A stretch of DNA of 64,000 bases. Source: JBDGYE01 sp039584255. Lineage in GTDB: Bacteria; Gemmatimonadota; Gemmatimonadetes; Palauibacterales; Palauibacteraceae. The DNA lies in contig JBDGYE010000005.1 of assembly GCA_039584255.1 (NCBI GenBank), positions 8,906-72,905 of the forward strand, written 5' to 3'. This document shows, in pieces, positions 16,304 through 25,265 of the stretch. The notes under the pieces are model-generated. The model saw only the letters and a list, made by a program, of their open reading frames with translations, had not been told where the DNA came from and ran no database searches. The first letter of the stretch is position 1. Each line of letters begins with the position of its first letter. The translations under genes were made by a program, and so were the position numbers.

Positions 16304-17449
16304 GTGGATTACTTCGGACGAGATCACCTCAGAGAACTGTTCGAAATCGAAGACGGATACGCCGTCTCCATCTACATGCCCACCCACCGACGCGGCGCCG
16401 ACGTGGCGGCCCAGTCGCTGCGGCTCAGGGCGGCGCTGAAGGAGGCACGAGACCTCATCGGCGCGGACGGTGCGGCCGACGGAAGACGGGTGCTGGAAGC
16501 GTTCGAGCCATTGGTGGCGGATAACGAGTTCTGGCGCCACCAGGCGGACGGGCTGGCGCTGTTCGCCTGCAGGGGGTTCGAGAGGCTGTACAGGCTCCCG
16601 GTCCAGGTGCCCGAGCTCGTGGTGGTCGGGCCCACGTTCCATACCAAGCCACTCATCGAGTTCCTCCAGGCCCCGGATCGCTTTTGGGTCCTGGCGCTCA
16701 CGCAGAAAGAAGTGCGCCTGTGGGAGGGATCGACGACTGGGCTCGCACCCGTGAACCTGGCCACGGTCCCCACCAGCCTCCAGGAAGTCCTCGGGACGCC
16801 GATCGAAAAGGACCAGCTGTCGGTACGAAGCCCTCGGGGGCCGAACAGCACCGCCTACTTCCACGGTCACGGGGCCGGAAAGGACGACAGCAAGCAGGAG
16901 CTCGAAAAGTACTTCCGGCATGTCGACTATGGGGTGAACGCGCTGCTGGAGGATGAGATAGGACCGATCGTCCTGGCGGCCGTCGACTACTACCACCCCA
17001 TCTACCAGGGCATCAGCAAGCTGGAAAACCTGGCCGCCGATGGGATCGTCGGGAACGTCACCGACTGGGACGAGGCGCGCATACACGCGTCTGCATGGCC
17101 CATCGCGAGGAAAGTGGTGGACCGGAAGATCGACAAAGCCCTGAACCTGTGGGAGACCTCGTACGGGCGAGGCAAGGTCGAGTCGGACGTCTCGGCGGCA
17201 GGCCGCCTGGCCGTCGCGGGCCGGGTCCGGCTGCTGCTGGCGGAGAAGAGCAGGCGAGTCTGGGGTCGTCTGGACCGAGTCACTGGGGCCGTGGAGGTCA
17301 TCCGCGAGAACGGCAAGGACCCGGGGAACGAGATCGTCGACCTGCTGGACGAGCTGGCGGAGATCACGATCAAGTACGGGGGACGGGCTCTAGTGCTTCC
17401 CCCGGAGAGGATGCCGACGGGGACGGGGCTGGCGGCGGTGCTTCGGTAG
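16304..17449 (+). CDS. baeRF family 3 protein (release-factor-like fold)
   Basis: A protein of about 381 residues. It shows the baeRF3 pattern: VSIYMPTHRRG near the N-terminus, DNEFWRHQADGLALFA, LPVQVPELVVVGPTFHTKPLI, and a C-terminal domain with LAEITIKYGGRALVLP. The family is related to eukaryotic peptide-release factor eRF1 domain 2 and is thought to act in ribosome-associated or stress translation functions, without direct proof. The start is uncertain. GTG 16304 lies 11 nt after AAAGGAG; GTG 16295 is too close to that site; GTG 16259 would add 15 residues. Confidence 0.75.
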   Translation: MDYFGRDHLRELFEIEDGYAVSIYMPTHRRGADVAAQSLRLRAALKEARDLIGADGAADGRRVLEAFEPLVADNEFWRHQADGLALFACRGFERLYRLPVQVPELVVVGPTFHTKPLIEFLQAPDRFWVLALTQKEVRLWEGSTTGLAPVNLATVPTSLQEVLGTPIEKDQLSVRSPRGPNSTAYFHGHGAGKDDSKQELEKYFRHVDYGVNALLEDEIGPIVLAAVDYYHPIYQGISKLENLAADGIVGNVTDWDEARIHASAWPIARKVVDRKIDKALNLWETSYGRGKVESDVSAAGRLAVAGRVRLLLAEKSRRVWGRLDRVTGAVEVIRENGKDPGNEIVDLLDELAEITIKYGGRALVLPPERMPTGTGLAAVLR

Positions 17450-17591
17450 GGCATGGGGCGCCGGCGCCCGCGTGACAAACAGGACTGCGCGCGCCGATTT
17501 CATCCCAGACAGCGAGCGGCCCGCCCGGGGGCGCGCCGCTCGTCGTGTCAAGTAAGTTGTGTGGCCTGGGCTCCTTGGCCCCTAATGCGGC

Positions 17592-18917
17592 TCAGTTCGC
17601 CGTGATGACCTCCGTGTCGATTTCCTCGGGGTCGCCGATGACCCCGAAGCGGTAGCCACCCACGTAGTTGTTCGCTACGCGACGGACATCCTCGGGAGTC
17701 ACGGAGCGGAGCTTCCCCTGGAAGTCGAGGGAGTTCTCCCAGCCGCCTCCGACGACCTCGTAGGTGGCCAGCATGCTGGCCTGCCCCATGTTCGTCTCCT
17801 GCCCCATCCAGTATCCAGTGAGGTAGGGATTGATGAACTCACCCACTGCCTCCGGCGTCATGGTCTCGTTCTGGAGGCGGTCCACCTCGTGGAACATCAC
17901 CTTGATCGTCGTGTCGGGATCGACCGCGGTGACGTAGAGGAGCCCGTAGTTCGCCTCGCGCTGCGACATGCCTGCCCCAACCGCGTAGCTCAGGCTCCGC
18001 TTCGTGCGCACCTCCTCCCACAACCGTCGCGACAGCGTCGTGATCGCGGCCTGCATCGCCGGATAGTCCGGGTCGTCGAGGCTGGGAGCCGGGAACTGGC
18101 CCCGGATGTAGTTAGTAGGGATCTCCCGGTCGACGATCTCCAGCTCCTCCGCTCCCGGCGCGGAGGGCGGAGCCGTTTGGGCCGTTCCCCCCGTTGCGGG
18201 AAGCGAGCCGAAGGCGTCGGCGATCTTCGACTCCAGGTCGGCGCGGTCGACGTTTCCGACGACCACGAACACGAGGTTCTCCTTCGTCAGCCGCTCGCTG
18301 TGCCAGCCGACCAGGTCGTCGCGCGTCAGCGCCTCGATGCTCTCCACGGTCCCCCGCGGATCCAGCTCGTAGGGGTGACCGGCGTAGAAGAGGTTGTTCG
18401 CCAGAACCTCCAGGTAGTCGTCCGGGTCGTCGACGCGCTGCCGAAGCCCGTCCAGGATCTGCCCCCGTGCCAGCTCGACCTCCTCCTCGGGGAAGGTCGG
18501 CCGGAGGATCGCCTCCGTGAACAGCCCCCACGAGACGTCCCAGTGATCACGGACCGCCTGCAGTGTGGCCACGGAGTAGTCATGGAGCGCCTGCCCGCCG
18601 ATCTGCGTTCCCGTGGCCTGTGCGCGCGCCGCGAACTCGTCCTTCGCGTAGTTCTCGGTCCCTCGTGTGAGTAGCATTCCGATGAAGGACTCGATTCCCT
18701 GGGTCTCCGGAGTCAGGTTGGCGCTGCCGCCCCGGAGTACGGCCCGGATCGCGATGACGTCGTTCGCCTCGATCGGCTTGTAGATCACGGGGATGCCCGC
18801 CACCTCGAATTCCACGACGCCGGCGTCGCCGGTCGGTTCCTCGGCCGGCGTGCAGCCCGCCATCGAGCAGGCGACGAGGGCGGTGCCGGCGAGCAGGAAG
18901 TTCTTCGAGCGCCTCAT
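17592..18917 (-). CDS. M16 peptidase-like lipoprotein, non-catalytic partner
   Basis: A 441-residue protein with a lipobox MAGC and an M16 (insulinase/pitrilysin) fold. The position of the zinc motif HxxEH reads GIESFIGML, so the catalytic residues are missing. The C-terminal half keeps the substrate-binding region RRLWEEVRTKRSLSYAVGAG with the R/Y pair typical of the partner subunit. Its ATG overlaps the stop of the catalytic subunit gene (ATGA), implying a stoichiometric heterodimer as in known M16B pairs. The lipid anchor should place it in the periplasm. Confidence 0.88.
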   Translation of the reverse strand: MRRSKNFLLAGTALVACSMAGCTPAEEPTGDAGVVEFEVAGIPVIYKPIEANDVIAIRAVLRGGSANLTPETQGIESFIGMLLTRGTENYAKDEFAARAQATGTQIGGQALHDYSVATLQAVRDHWDVSWGLFTEAILRPTFPEEEVELARGQILDGLRQRVDDPDDYLEVLANNLFYAGHPYELDPRGTVESIEALTRDDLVGWHSERLTKENLVFVVVGNVDRADLESKIADAFGSLPATGGTAQTAPPSAPGAEELEIVDREIPTNYIRGQFPAPSLDDPDYPAMQAAITTLSRRLWEEVRTKRSLSYAVGAGMSQREANYGLLYVTAVDPDTTIKVMFHEVDRLQNETMTPEAVGEFINPYLTGYWMGQETNMGQASMLATYEVVGGGWENSLDFQGKLRSVTPEDVRRVANNYVGGYRFGVIGDPEEIDTEVITAN

Positions 18918-20284
18918 GAGATCACCTCCTCGGCCAGCAGCGCCTCAGTCGTCAGCCCGGTCTCGGCTCGGGCCTCCGGGCTGATCAGCACGCCGGACAC
19001 GTACGGCTTGTCCTTCAGGTACGTGCCGACGAAGCGGGCGATGTCGTCCCGCGTCACCTGCTGGATGTTGTCTATGTAGTCCTTGTAATAGTCGATTCCG
19101 GCCACGGCCCACCAGAAACCGACGGTATGAGCGATCTGGCTGCTGCTCTCGCGGCTGTATGTCTCGTTGATCGCCATCTGGGCCTTCGCCGAGGACATGT
19201 CCTCATCGCTGAAGTAGTCGGGGTCGTCCAGACGCGCGATCTCCTCGTGGATGGCCCGGTGCAGGCCAACGACGTTCTCCGGCGTGGTCTGGGCGAACAC
19301 CGAGATCGGCCCGACGTGGGAAAGGGTGTAATAGCTGAAGTTGACACCGACTCCGAGCCCGCTGTCGACCAGCGCCTTCTGAAACGGGCTGCCCTGTCGG
19401 TTCAGCATGTAGATCATGAGGTCGGCGGCATAGGTGGCCCCGGGATCCTCGTCCACGCTCGGGCCGTGCCACTGGACCATGGCGGCCGTTGCCTGGACCG
19501 GCAGCTCCACGATCACCGCGTCCGCCCTCTCGAGCGCCGGCGGGTCACCCACGGGCTCGGCGAACGGGTCGGGGCCGCGGGCCCAGTCGCCGAACACCTG
19601 CTCGGCCAGCCGGAAGCCCTCCTCCGGGGTGATGTCGCCGGAGAGAATGAGCGCCGAGTTGTTCGGCACGTAGTACCTCTCCTGGACGGCGAACATCTTC
19701 TCCTGGGTCGCGGTGCTGATGATCTCGCGATCTCCGATGACGTTCTTCCGCGAGAAATACTCGGGCGACCACGTCTTCTCGCCGACCGCCTGGAACAGGT
19801 GAAAGAACGGGCTCGCCTCGTTGCGGTCGTACTCACCGAGGACGACCGGCCGTTCCCGCTCCAGCTCGTCCTGGAGGAAGAGCGGGTACCGGATCGCGTC
19901 CTCCATGAACTCCAGGCCCGCCCGCAGGCTGTCCACGCCCAGCGTGAAGTAGTAATTCACCCGCTCCTCGCTCGTGGTCCCGTTGAACACGGCTCCGAGC
20001 TGGCGGACGCGCGCCATATACGATTCCTGGTCTGGAATCGTGCGGTTCGCCTTGAAGAACATGTGCTCGTAGAGGTGAGAAAGTCCGTCGTACTCCGGGC
20101 TCTCGGTGTAGGCGCCGTTCCGCACGTCCATCTCGACGGTCACGAGGGGGACCGAGTGGTTCTCGATCACGATCACCTCGAGTCCGTTGTCGAGTACGGT
20201 GGTCGCGATGTCCTGAGCCGCCAGCGGCGCGGCCAGGTACGCGACTGCGAGACAGACGCCTCCGGCTAGTGTCCAGAAGCGCAT
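18914..20284 (-). CDS. M16 zinc peptidase, catalytic subunit
   Basis: A 456-residue secreted protein. The signal peptide (residues 1-23) ends LAAQ. The zinc motif HLYEH lies in YDGLSHLYEHMFFKA, with the downstream Glu in the expected ENVVG/E-rich helix region. ATG 20284 follows GGAGG by 7 nt. The second half contains the inactive M16 domain repeat (FQKALVDSGLGVGVNFSYYT). It is translated just ahead of its lipoprotein partner with a 4-nt overlap. It probably degrades peptides or misfolded proteins in the periplasm; that role is inferred from the family. Confidence 0.9.
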   Translation of the reverse strand: MRFWTLAGGVCLAVAYLAAPLAAQDIATTVLDNGLEVIVIENHSVPLVTVEMDVRNGAYTESPEYDGLSHLYEHMFFKANRTIPDQESYMARVRQLGAVFNGTTSEERVNYYFTLGVDSLRAGLEFMEDAIRYPLFLQDELERERPVVLGEYDRNEASPFFHLFQAVGEKTWSPEYFSRKNVIGDREIISTATQEKMFAVQERYYVPNNSALILSGDITPEEGFRLAEQVFGDWARGPDPFAEPVGDPPALERADAVIVELPVQATAAMVQWHGPSVDEDPGATYAADLMIYMLNRQGSPFQKALVDSGLGVGVNFSYYTLSHVGPISVFAQTTPENVVGLHRAIHEEIARLDDPDYFSDEDMSSAKAQMAINETYSRESSSQIAHTVGFWWAVAGIDYYKDYIDNIQQVTRDDIARFVGTYLKDKPYVSGVLISPEARAETGLTTEALLAEEVIS

Positions 20285-20353
20285 CGATATACCTCCGGTT
20301 ATGAATTAGAGACTCCGACGGGGGGGTGTCCGCCGCCTCCTCCACACCCCATG

Positions 20354-20382
20354 AGATTCGGGGTTCGCGCGCCAAAAGTCAA
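20354..20382 (-). promoter_or_regulatory. putative sigma70-type promoter of the M16 pair
   Basis: On the minus strand, TTGACT (20382-20377) is followed after exactly 17 nt by GAATCT (20359-20354), about 70 nt upstream of the M16 start. The -35 element is a near-consensus match and the -10 is weaker. The promoter is predicted only from sequence. Confidence 0.45.
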
Positions 20383-20440
20383 AAGAACGAAGCACCGAAT
20401 ACTGTCGTGGGCCGGCGAGAGACGGAACCGGCCTGCCGCT

Positions 20441-21019
20441 CTAGTAATACGGGTTCACGCCCGCCTCGTGGTTGGTCACGTCGACGATGTCCTCGATCTC
20501 CGGCACGGTCTCCACGAGTATCCGCCTGATGCCCTGGGCCAGCGTCACCGCCGCCATTCCACATCCCTGACAGCCGCCCTGCATCTCTAGATAGACGACG
20601 TTGCCGCGGACCTCGATCAGGGTCACGGCACCTCCATGGCCGGCGATCGCCGGATTGATCTGATAGTCGATCACCTGGCGAACCCGATCCGCGAGCGGGC
20701 CCTCGGCCGTACTCTCGCCAATCGGCCTGATGTTGGGGTTCTCGATCTTGAAGCCCCCTCCCTGAATCGTCTCGACCCAGTCCACCGTGGAACCGCCGAG
20801 CAGCTCGGCGCTGTCGGGATCCACGACGACCTGGAACTCGCCCAGGTCGAAGACGATGTCATCTTCCTCCCGCTCCGATTGGTCGATCAGAGACAGATCA
20901 TACCGTGGCGCCAGGGGGCTCGAGTCGAGCAACCGTATGCGGACGGCCAGCGGCTCGTCCTCCAGCTCCATGAACGCCCGGACATGCTCGCGGGCCTCAT
21001 CTGTGAAAGTGACCACCAT
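20441..21019 (-). CDS. nfuA: NfuA-like Fe-S cluster carrier
   Basis: A 192-residue protein. The N-terminal 95 residues form a degenerate A-type (HesB-like) domain without its cysteines (VVTFTDEAREHVRAF, then GGSTVDWVE). The C-terminal NifU-like domain carries the cluster-binding CxxC in GGCQGCGMAAVTLAQGI. This layout is that of NfuA, which delivers [4Fe-4S] clusters to apo-proteins. ATG 21019 has AGGAAGG upstream. A cluster carrier fits well with the many iron-sulfur proteins in the window, though no regulatory link is visible. Confidence 0.9.
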   Translation of the reverse strand: MVVTFTDEAREHVRAFMELEDEPLAVRIRLLDSSPLAPRYDLSLIDQSEREEDDIVFDLGEFQVVVDPDSAELLGGSTVDWVETIQGGGFKIENPNIRPIGESTAEGPLADRVRQVIDYQINPAIAGHGGAVTLIEVRGNVVYLEMQGGCQGCGMAAVTLAQGIRRILVETVPEIEDIVDVTNHEAGVNPYY

Positions 21020-21030
21020 CCGTTTCCTTC

Positions 21031-21942
21031 CTAGTCGCCCAGCGCCGCCCGGACCACAAACAGCAGGTTCGCGGGGCGCTCCGCCATGCGGCGCATGAAA
21101 TACGAGTACCACTGCGATCCGTACGGCAGGTAGATCCGCATGTTCAGCCCGTTGTGCACGAGCCGTTTCTGGTAATCCCGCCGCACGCCGTACAGCATCT
21201 GGAGCTCGAACGCGTCGTCGGGTATCCCTCTCCTTTGAGCGTGCTCCAGGGTGGCATCGATCATCCGCTCGTCGTGTGTGGCGATGGCCGTCGGAGAGCC
21301 TCCGTCGAGCAACATCCGCATGAGGCGCACGAAGTTGTCGTCCACGTCCTTCTTCGACTGGAAGGCTACCGATTCATGCTCCGCGTACGCTCCCTTGCAC
21401 AGCCGCACCGGGGCGCCCAGGCGCACCAGCTCGGAGATATCGTCCTCGCTTCTGTACAGATAAGACTGAATGACGATCCCTACGTTCCTGTACTCGGCGA
21501 ACACCTTGTAGAAGATGTCGAGCGTCGGCCCGGTATGTTCCGAGCTCTCCATGTCTATCCGCACGAAGTTGTCGAGCTCGGCGGCCCGCCGGACGATGCC
21601 CAGCAGGTTCTCGCGGCAGAAGTCGGGGTCGATTTCGAGCCCGAGCTGGGTGAGCTTCAGCGAGATGGTCGAAACGGCGTCGCTGGCGCAGATCTCCTCG
21701 AGGCTCTCGCGGTACTCGCTGGCGGCCCGTTCGGCGGTGGAGCGATCGGACACGCTCTCTCCGAGCAGGTCGAGGGTCACCCGGAAACCCTCTTCGTTCA
21801 GCCTCTTCGCGGCGGCCAGCGCCTCGTCCGAAGTGTCGCCGGCGACGAATCGGCCCGACATCTGGCGAGCGAAGGGGAGTCGAATGAGCACGTTCTTGAG
21901 ATCGTCGTGCTCGCTGAGGAAGAGCAGAGTGTGCCTAAGCAT
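21031..21942 (-). CDS. proline dehydrogenase (monofunctional)
   Basis: A 303-residue FAD-dependent TIM-barrel protein. It has the family motifs RFVAGDTSDEALAAAKRLN, FVRIDMESSEHTGPTLDIF, GAPVRLCKGAYAEHESVAF and ATHDERMI, ending with the substrate-binding YGSQWYSYFMRRMAERPAN. It oxidises proline to pyrroline-5-carboxylate and passes electrons to the quinone pool. Length fits the small monofunctional class rather than PutA. Its start overlaps the end of pyrE by 8 nt. The partner P5C dehydrogenase is not in the window. Confidence 0.92.
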   Translation of the reverse strand: MLRHTLLFLSEHDDLKNVLIRLPFARQMSGRFVAGDTSDEALAAAKRLNEEGFRVTLDLLGESVSDRSTAERAASEYRESLEEICASDAVSTISLKLTQLGLEIDPDFCRENLLGIVRRAAELDNFVRIDMESSEHTGPTLDIFYKVFAEYRNVGIVIQSYLYRSEDDISELVRLGAPVRLCKGAYAEHESVAFQSKKDVDDNFVRLMRMLLDGGSPTAIATHDERMIDATLEHAQRRGIPDDAFELQMLYGVRRDYQKRLVHNGLNMRIYLPYGSQWYSYFMRRMAERPANLLFVVRAALGD

Positions 21943-22510
21943 CCGCCTTTTCTTGTAGTGACAGTTGGGCCTTGAACTCGTCCACACCGTACAGGGTGAG
22001 GACCCGGTGTCCCTCCGCCTCGATCGTCTCCCGGCCCCCCTCCTGCCGGTCGACAGCCGCCAGCACCGCCAGGACCATGCCGTTCTCCTCGCGCACCGCC
22101 TCGCACGCCTGCAGGGCGGATCCGCCCGTAGTGATGACGTCCTCCACGACCACCGCCCGGGCCCCGGCCTCGAAACATCCTTCGATCCGGCGTCCTGTGC
22201 CGTGGCGCTTGGGCCGCTTGCGAACCGAGAAGGCGTGGATAGGCGTGCCGCGTCTATGGCTCTCGCCGGCGATGGCGTAGGCCAGGGGGTCGGCTCCCAT
22301 TGTCAGGCCACCGATCACGTCCGGCTGCAGCCCCGCTTCCTCGAGCTTGTCGAGGCCGACCACGCCCAGGAGGGCGTGTCCCTCGGCATGCATGGTCGTC
22401 GTCCGGCAGTCGACATAGAACTCGCTGTGCCGCCCCGACGTCAGAACGAAATCTCCGATGCGGAACGAGCGTTCGACGAACAGGCTCAAGAGCCTCTCTC
22501 GCGGAGTCAT
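21935..22510 (-). CDS. pyrE: orotate phosphoribosyltransferase
   Basis: This 191-residue type I phosphoribosyltransferase has the PRPP-binding signature VVVEDVITTGGSALQACEA. It also has LTSGRHSEFYVDCR at the N-terminus, GGLTMGADPLAYAIA, and a basic flexible-loop segment KRPKRHGTG. It converts orotate and PRPP to OMP in pyrimidine synthesis. Length and motif order are normal. It is the first gene before proline dehydrogenase, with an 8-nt overlap, and lies 25 nt after the Fur-family gene. Confidence 0.93.
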   Translation of the reverse strand: MTPRERLLSLFVERSFRIGDFVLTSGRHSEFYVDCRTTTMHAEGHALLGVVGLDKLEEAGLQPDVIGGLTMGADPLAYAIAGESHRRGTPIHAFSVRKRPKRHGTGRRIEGCFEAGARAVVVEDVITTGGSALQACEAVREENGMVLAVLAAVDRQEGGRETIEAEGHRVLTLYGVDEFKAQLSLQEKADA

Positions 22511-22535
22511 TGGAAACCCGTGGGTTGGAGGTGCT

Positions 22536-22988
22536 TCAGTCGTTCCGGTACGCCTCGCGTGTCTCCCGGCAAGCCTCCTGCTCGCCGCAGGTGCCGAAGA
22601 TCTTGATCTGCCTCGTAATCGCCTCGAAGCCCAGAGAATCTGCGACTTCCGCTAGGATCCGCTCCAGCCCCGGATGCTGGAACTGGACTACCTGTCCGCA
22701 GGCCGTGCAGATCAGGTGGTCGTGGTGCGCCGCTCCCACCTGCAGCTGATACCGCTTGAAGCCCTCGTCGAAATCGTGCTCCGTGGCCAATCCCAGTTCG
22801 ACGAGGAGGGCGAGCGTACGGTAAACGGTAGCCTTTCCGATATGCTCCCCGCGTCCGCGCAGCTCTTCGGCGACGTCGTCGGCCGAGAGATGACGGGTCG
22901 ATTCGAACAAGACCTGTGCTATGGCCTCGCGCTGATGCGTGAACGGGAGCTCCCGCTCGCGCAGCTCGCCACGGAGCACTTCCATCAT
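22536..22988 (-). CDS. Fur/PerR-family metalloregulator
   Basis: A regulator of about 150 residues. It has the winged-helix LSADDVAEELRGRGEHIGKATVYRTLALLVELGLA. The sensor and zinc sites are HHDHLICTACGQVVQF (HxH plus CxxC) and a C-terminal CGEQEAC cysteine pair (CxxxxC). By family it represses iron or peroxide-response genes when metal-loaded. The start is ATG 22988 or 22985, aligned with the normal Fur N-terminus (LRERELPFTHQREAI). An upstream ATG at 23045 would add 19 atypical residues. A strong promoter overlapped by a perfect palindrome lies upstream, suggesting autoregulation. Confidence 0.88.
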   Translation of the reverse strand: MMEVLRGELRERELPFTHQREAIAQVLFESTRHLSADDVAEELRGRGEHIGKATVYRTLALLVELGLATEHDFDEGFKRYQLQVGAAHHDHLICTACGQVVQFQHPGLERILAEVADSLGFEAITRQIKIFGTCGEQEACRETREAYRND

Positions 22989-23115
22989 GACCGCCGCGCA
23001 TCCCAGAGGCGGGCGGGTGGACACGATCGTCGAAGGACTTTGCATGATCTGAACAGCGCGGATTCGTAAGGTCTAGAGAGCGTGCGGCGGGCCCGGAGCG
23101 ACCCCGCGCGCGGAC

Positions 23116-23135
23116 ATTCTCAATCGATTGAGAAT
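23116..23135. promoter_or_regulatory. perfect 20-bp palindromic operator (candidate Fur-type box)
   Basis: The sequence ATTCTCAATCGATTGAGAAT is a perfect inverted repeat. It overlaps the -10 element and extends past it towards the transcription start of the Fur-family gene. A further half site, TTCTCAATGA, lies at 23155-23164 over the -35 element. Position and symmetry fit an autoregulatory repressor site; the identity of the bound protein is inferred from proximity. Confidence 0.65.
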
Positions 23136-23161
23136 ATATCCTCGTTGAGGCTGGTTCTCAA
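23133..23161 (-). promoter_or_regulatory. sigma70 promoter of the Fur-family gene
   Basis: On the minus strand, TTGAGA (23161-23156) and TATATT (23138-23133) are separated by exactly 17 nt, giving a near-consensus housekeeping promoter. Transcription would start near 23126, about 80 nt upstream of the first possible ATG (23045) and about 140 nt upstream of ATG 22988. Confidence 0.6.
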
Positions 23162-23182
23162 TGAGGGCAGTTGGCCGCCCGC

Positions 23183-24619
23183 TCAGCCTTTGACCACTCC
23201 GATCGGCCGCAGCTTTACGACGGGCCGCCCGATGCCTGCGGAGGCCACCACACGCACCACGTCCTCGACGTCCTTGTAGGCCTCGGGGACCTCCTCGGCG
23301 ACGGTCCGGTCCTTGGCGGAGCGGATCTCGATACCCCGCCGGTGGAACTCTTGCTTGATGTTCCTGCCGTGCATGCTCTTTCGCGCCTTCGTGCGGCTCA
23401 TCCTTCGGCCGGCGCCATGGCAGCTCGAGCCCAGCGCCTCGTCGAATCCGGCCTCCGTGGCGACGGCGACGAACGAGTACCGGCCCATGTCGCCGGGGAC
23501 GAGGACCGGCTGGCCCGTAGCGCGGTAGCGTGGCGGAAGCTCTTCGTGGCCGGCGGGAAAGGCGCGCGTGGCCCCCTTGCGGTGCACGCAGACTTCCCGC
23601 CGCTCGCCCTCGAACGTGTGCTCCTCGAACTTCGCGATGTTGTGGCATACGTCGTAGACGGTGCGCATTCCTGCTGCCACGGACTCGCCGAACACCCTCC
23701 CGAAAACCTCGCGCGCCCGCGCGGTAAGCATCTGCCGGTTCCCAAAGGCGAAGTTGGCGGCGGCGTTCATTCCCCCCAGGTACCACTGCCCTTCGGGTGA
23801 GGGAATGGGAGCACAGCAGAGCTGCCGGTCCGGGAGTTTGATCCCGTACTTGGCCGCCGCGTCGAGCATCGTCTCGAGCGAGTCGTCGCACACCTGGTAC
23901 CCCAGTCCGCGAGAGCCGCAGTGAATCATGAACGCCACGGATCCGGGCTCCAGGCCGAAGGCCGACGCTGTATCGGGGTCGTGCACCTCCTCCACGACCT
24001 GAATCTCGGCGAAGTGGTTGCCGGAGCCGAGGGTGCCGAGCTGGTCGCGGCCGCGCTTCCGGGCACGCTCCGAAAGGGCTTCGGGATCTGCGCCGGGGAG
24101 GCGGCCACGGCTCTCGATCGCCTCCAGGTCGTCCTCGTTGCCCAGTCCCCGCGCGACGACCCAACCCGCTCCCTCGGCGAGGACTCCTCTGAGGTCGGCG
24201 GGCTTGAGAACGAAGTCGGTCCGCCGCGACCCGACCCCGCTCGGAAGATCGCGGAACAGGCGGTCCATGAGCGTGTCCAGCCTCGACCGGACCTCAGCCT
24301 CGGTCAGGTCGGATCGGAGCAGCCTCACGCCGCAGTTGATGTCGTAGCCGACACCGCCGGGCGAGATGACGCCGTCCTCGACGTCGAAGGCGGCCACACC
24401 CCCGATCGGAAAACCGTATCCCCAGTGAATGTCGGGCATGGCGAGGGATTTCCCGACGATACCCGGAAGGCAGGCCACGTTCGCCACCTGCTCCAGGGCC
24501 TTGTCGTGGCGCAGGGTCTCCATAAGCCGGTCGTCGGCGAACACGAGGCCGTCCGTCAGCATGTCGCCGGAGCGGGGAATGAGCCACCGGGAGTCGTCGA
24601 GCCTCTCGAGAGTTACCAT
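23183..24619 (-). CDS. rtcB: RtcB RNA ligase
   Basis: A 478-residue 3'-phosphate RNA ligase. Diagnostic motifs are MPDIHWGYGFPIGGVAAF, GGVGYDINCGVRLL (metal-binding Asp/Cys), TLGSGNHFAEIQ, IHCGSRGLG, MNAAANFAFGNRQ, SSCHGAGRRMSRTKA (guanylylated His region) and the terminal VVKLRPIGVVKG. The full set of catalytic residues appears present. ATG 24619 fits the normal N-terminus. It follows archease, its activator, by 62 nt, so the two are likely co-transcribed for RNA repair or splicing. Confidence 0.95.
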   Translation of the reverse strand: MVTLERLDDSRWLIPRSGDMLTDGLVFADDRLMETLRHDKALEQVANVACLPGIVGKSLAMPDIHWGYGFPIGGVAAFDVEDGVISPGGVGYDINCGVRLLRSDLTEAEVRSRLDTLMDRLFRDLPSGVGSRRTDFVLKPADLRGVLAEGAGWVVARGLGNEDDLEAIESRGRLPGADPEALSERARKRGRDQLGTLGSGNHFAEIQVVEEVHDPDTASAFGLEPGSVAFMIHCGSRGLGYQVCDDSLETMLDAAAKYGIKLPDRQLCCAPIPSPEGQWYLGGMNAAANFAFGNRQMLTARAREVFGRVFGESVAAGMRTVYDVCHNIAKFEEHTFEGERREVCVHRKGATRAFPAGHEELPPRYRATGQPVLVPGDMGRYSFVAVATEAGFDEALGSSCHGAGRRMSRTKARKSMHGRNIKQEFHRRGIEIRSAKDRTVAEEVPEAYKDVEDVVRVVASAGIGRPVVKLRPIGVVKG

Positions 24620-24681
24620 GGTCTGCCGCCTCCTCACCAGAGCCTCGCCGGCGGCACGGGAGCGCCGCTGGCCGGTGCCCG

Positions 24682-25125
24682 TCAGACGTCGAATAATACC
24701 CGGGCGCACCACATGTCGCCGCGCCGCTCCACGCGGAGCCCGTGATAGGTGACCGCCTTTACCTCGCGGGTCGGTCCCTCTCCGGAGGTCCAGCGTACGC
24801 GCGCCGTGAGGCCGAAGCGTCCGCCTTGCGCCGAGGGAACGTGGGTCCCGACGGACAGGCCTTCGAAGAAGGGCGTTGCCCGCTCCACCTGTGCGGTCAC
24901 GAGCAGCTCGCGCAGCCACGCCACCAGCAGCCGCTCGAGGTCGGGGCGCTCGAGCACGATCTCCTCGGCCTCACCTGAGCCTCGCGCCTCAGCGTCAAGT
25001 AGCCCCAGGGCCTGGGTCAGCCCGAGTCCCGCCAGCTCGAAGAGCTCATCGAGCGAGTGGGCCTCGATCTCGAAGCCGACGTCGGCGTCGTGCTCGAACT
25101 CACGCAGAGTGGATCGCCTGCTCAC
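24682..25125 (-). CDS. archease (RtcB activator)
   Basis: A 147-residue protein with the archease signature FEHDADVGFEIEA near the N-terminus (metal-binding Asp/Glu). The central LERLLVAWLRELLV and the C-terminal EVKAVTYHGLRVERR also match. Archease speeds guanylylation and turnover of RtcB. Its position directly ahead of rtcB on the same strand supports this role. It diverges from the DUF192 gene. Confidence 0.93.
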   Translation of the reverse strand: MSRRSTLREFEHDADVGFEIEAHSLDELFELAGLGLTQALGLLDAEARGSGEAEEIVLERPDLERLLVAWLRELLVTAQVERATPFFEGLSVGTHVPSAQGGRFGLTARVRWTSGEGPTREVKAVTYHGLRVERRGDMWCARVLFDV

Positions 25126-25265
25126 CTCGGAGTGTACCCTCCATCGATGCGCCGCGGTCCCGGTGCGGCCGTTCGTTCAGCGGGTTGCGACCCTGCCCGG
25201 TGAGCACATCTTGCGGTCTGACGGACTTCGATCTTCACCCTTTACTCTACCCGACGAAAGCTGCC

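Noticed and set aside
15908..17086. 392-codon minus-strand frame opposite the holin-like and baeRF3 genes
   Set aside because: No recognisable motif, spans two well-supported plus-strand genes and their gap; an antisense shadow.
17513..17542. Terminator between the convergent baeRF3 and M16 genes
   Set aside because: An 8-bp stem (CGAGCGGC with its complement) is present but the loop is long and the following tract is not T-rich enough.
23154..23164. Second full Fur box next to the first
   Set aside because: Only one half of the palindrome is conserved (TTCTCAATGA), so it is noted as a half-site and not as a separate operator.
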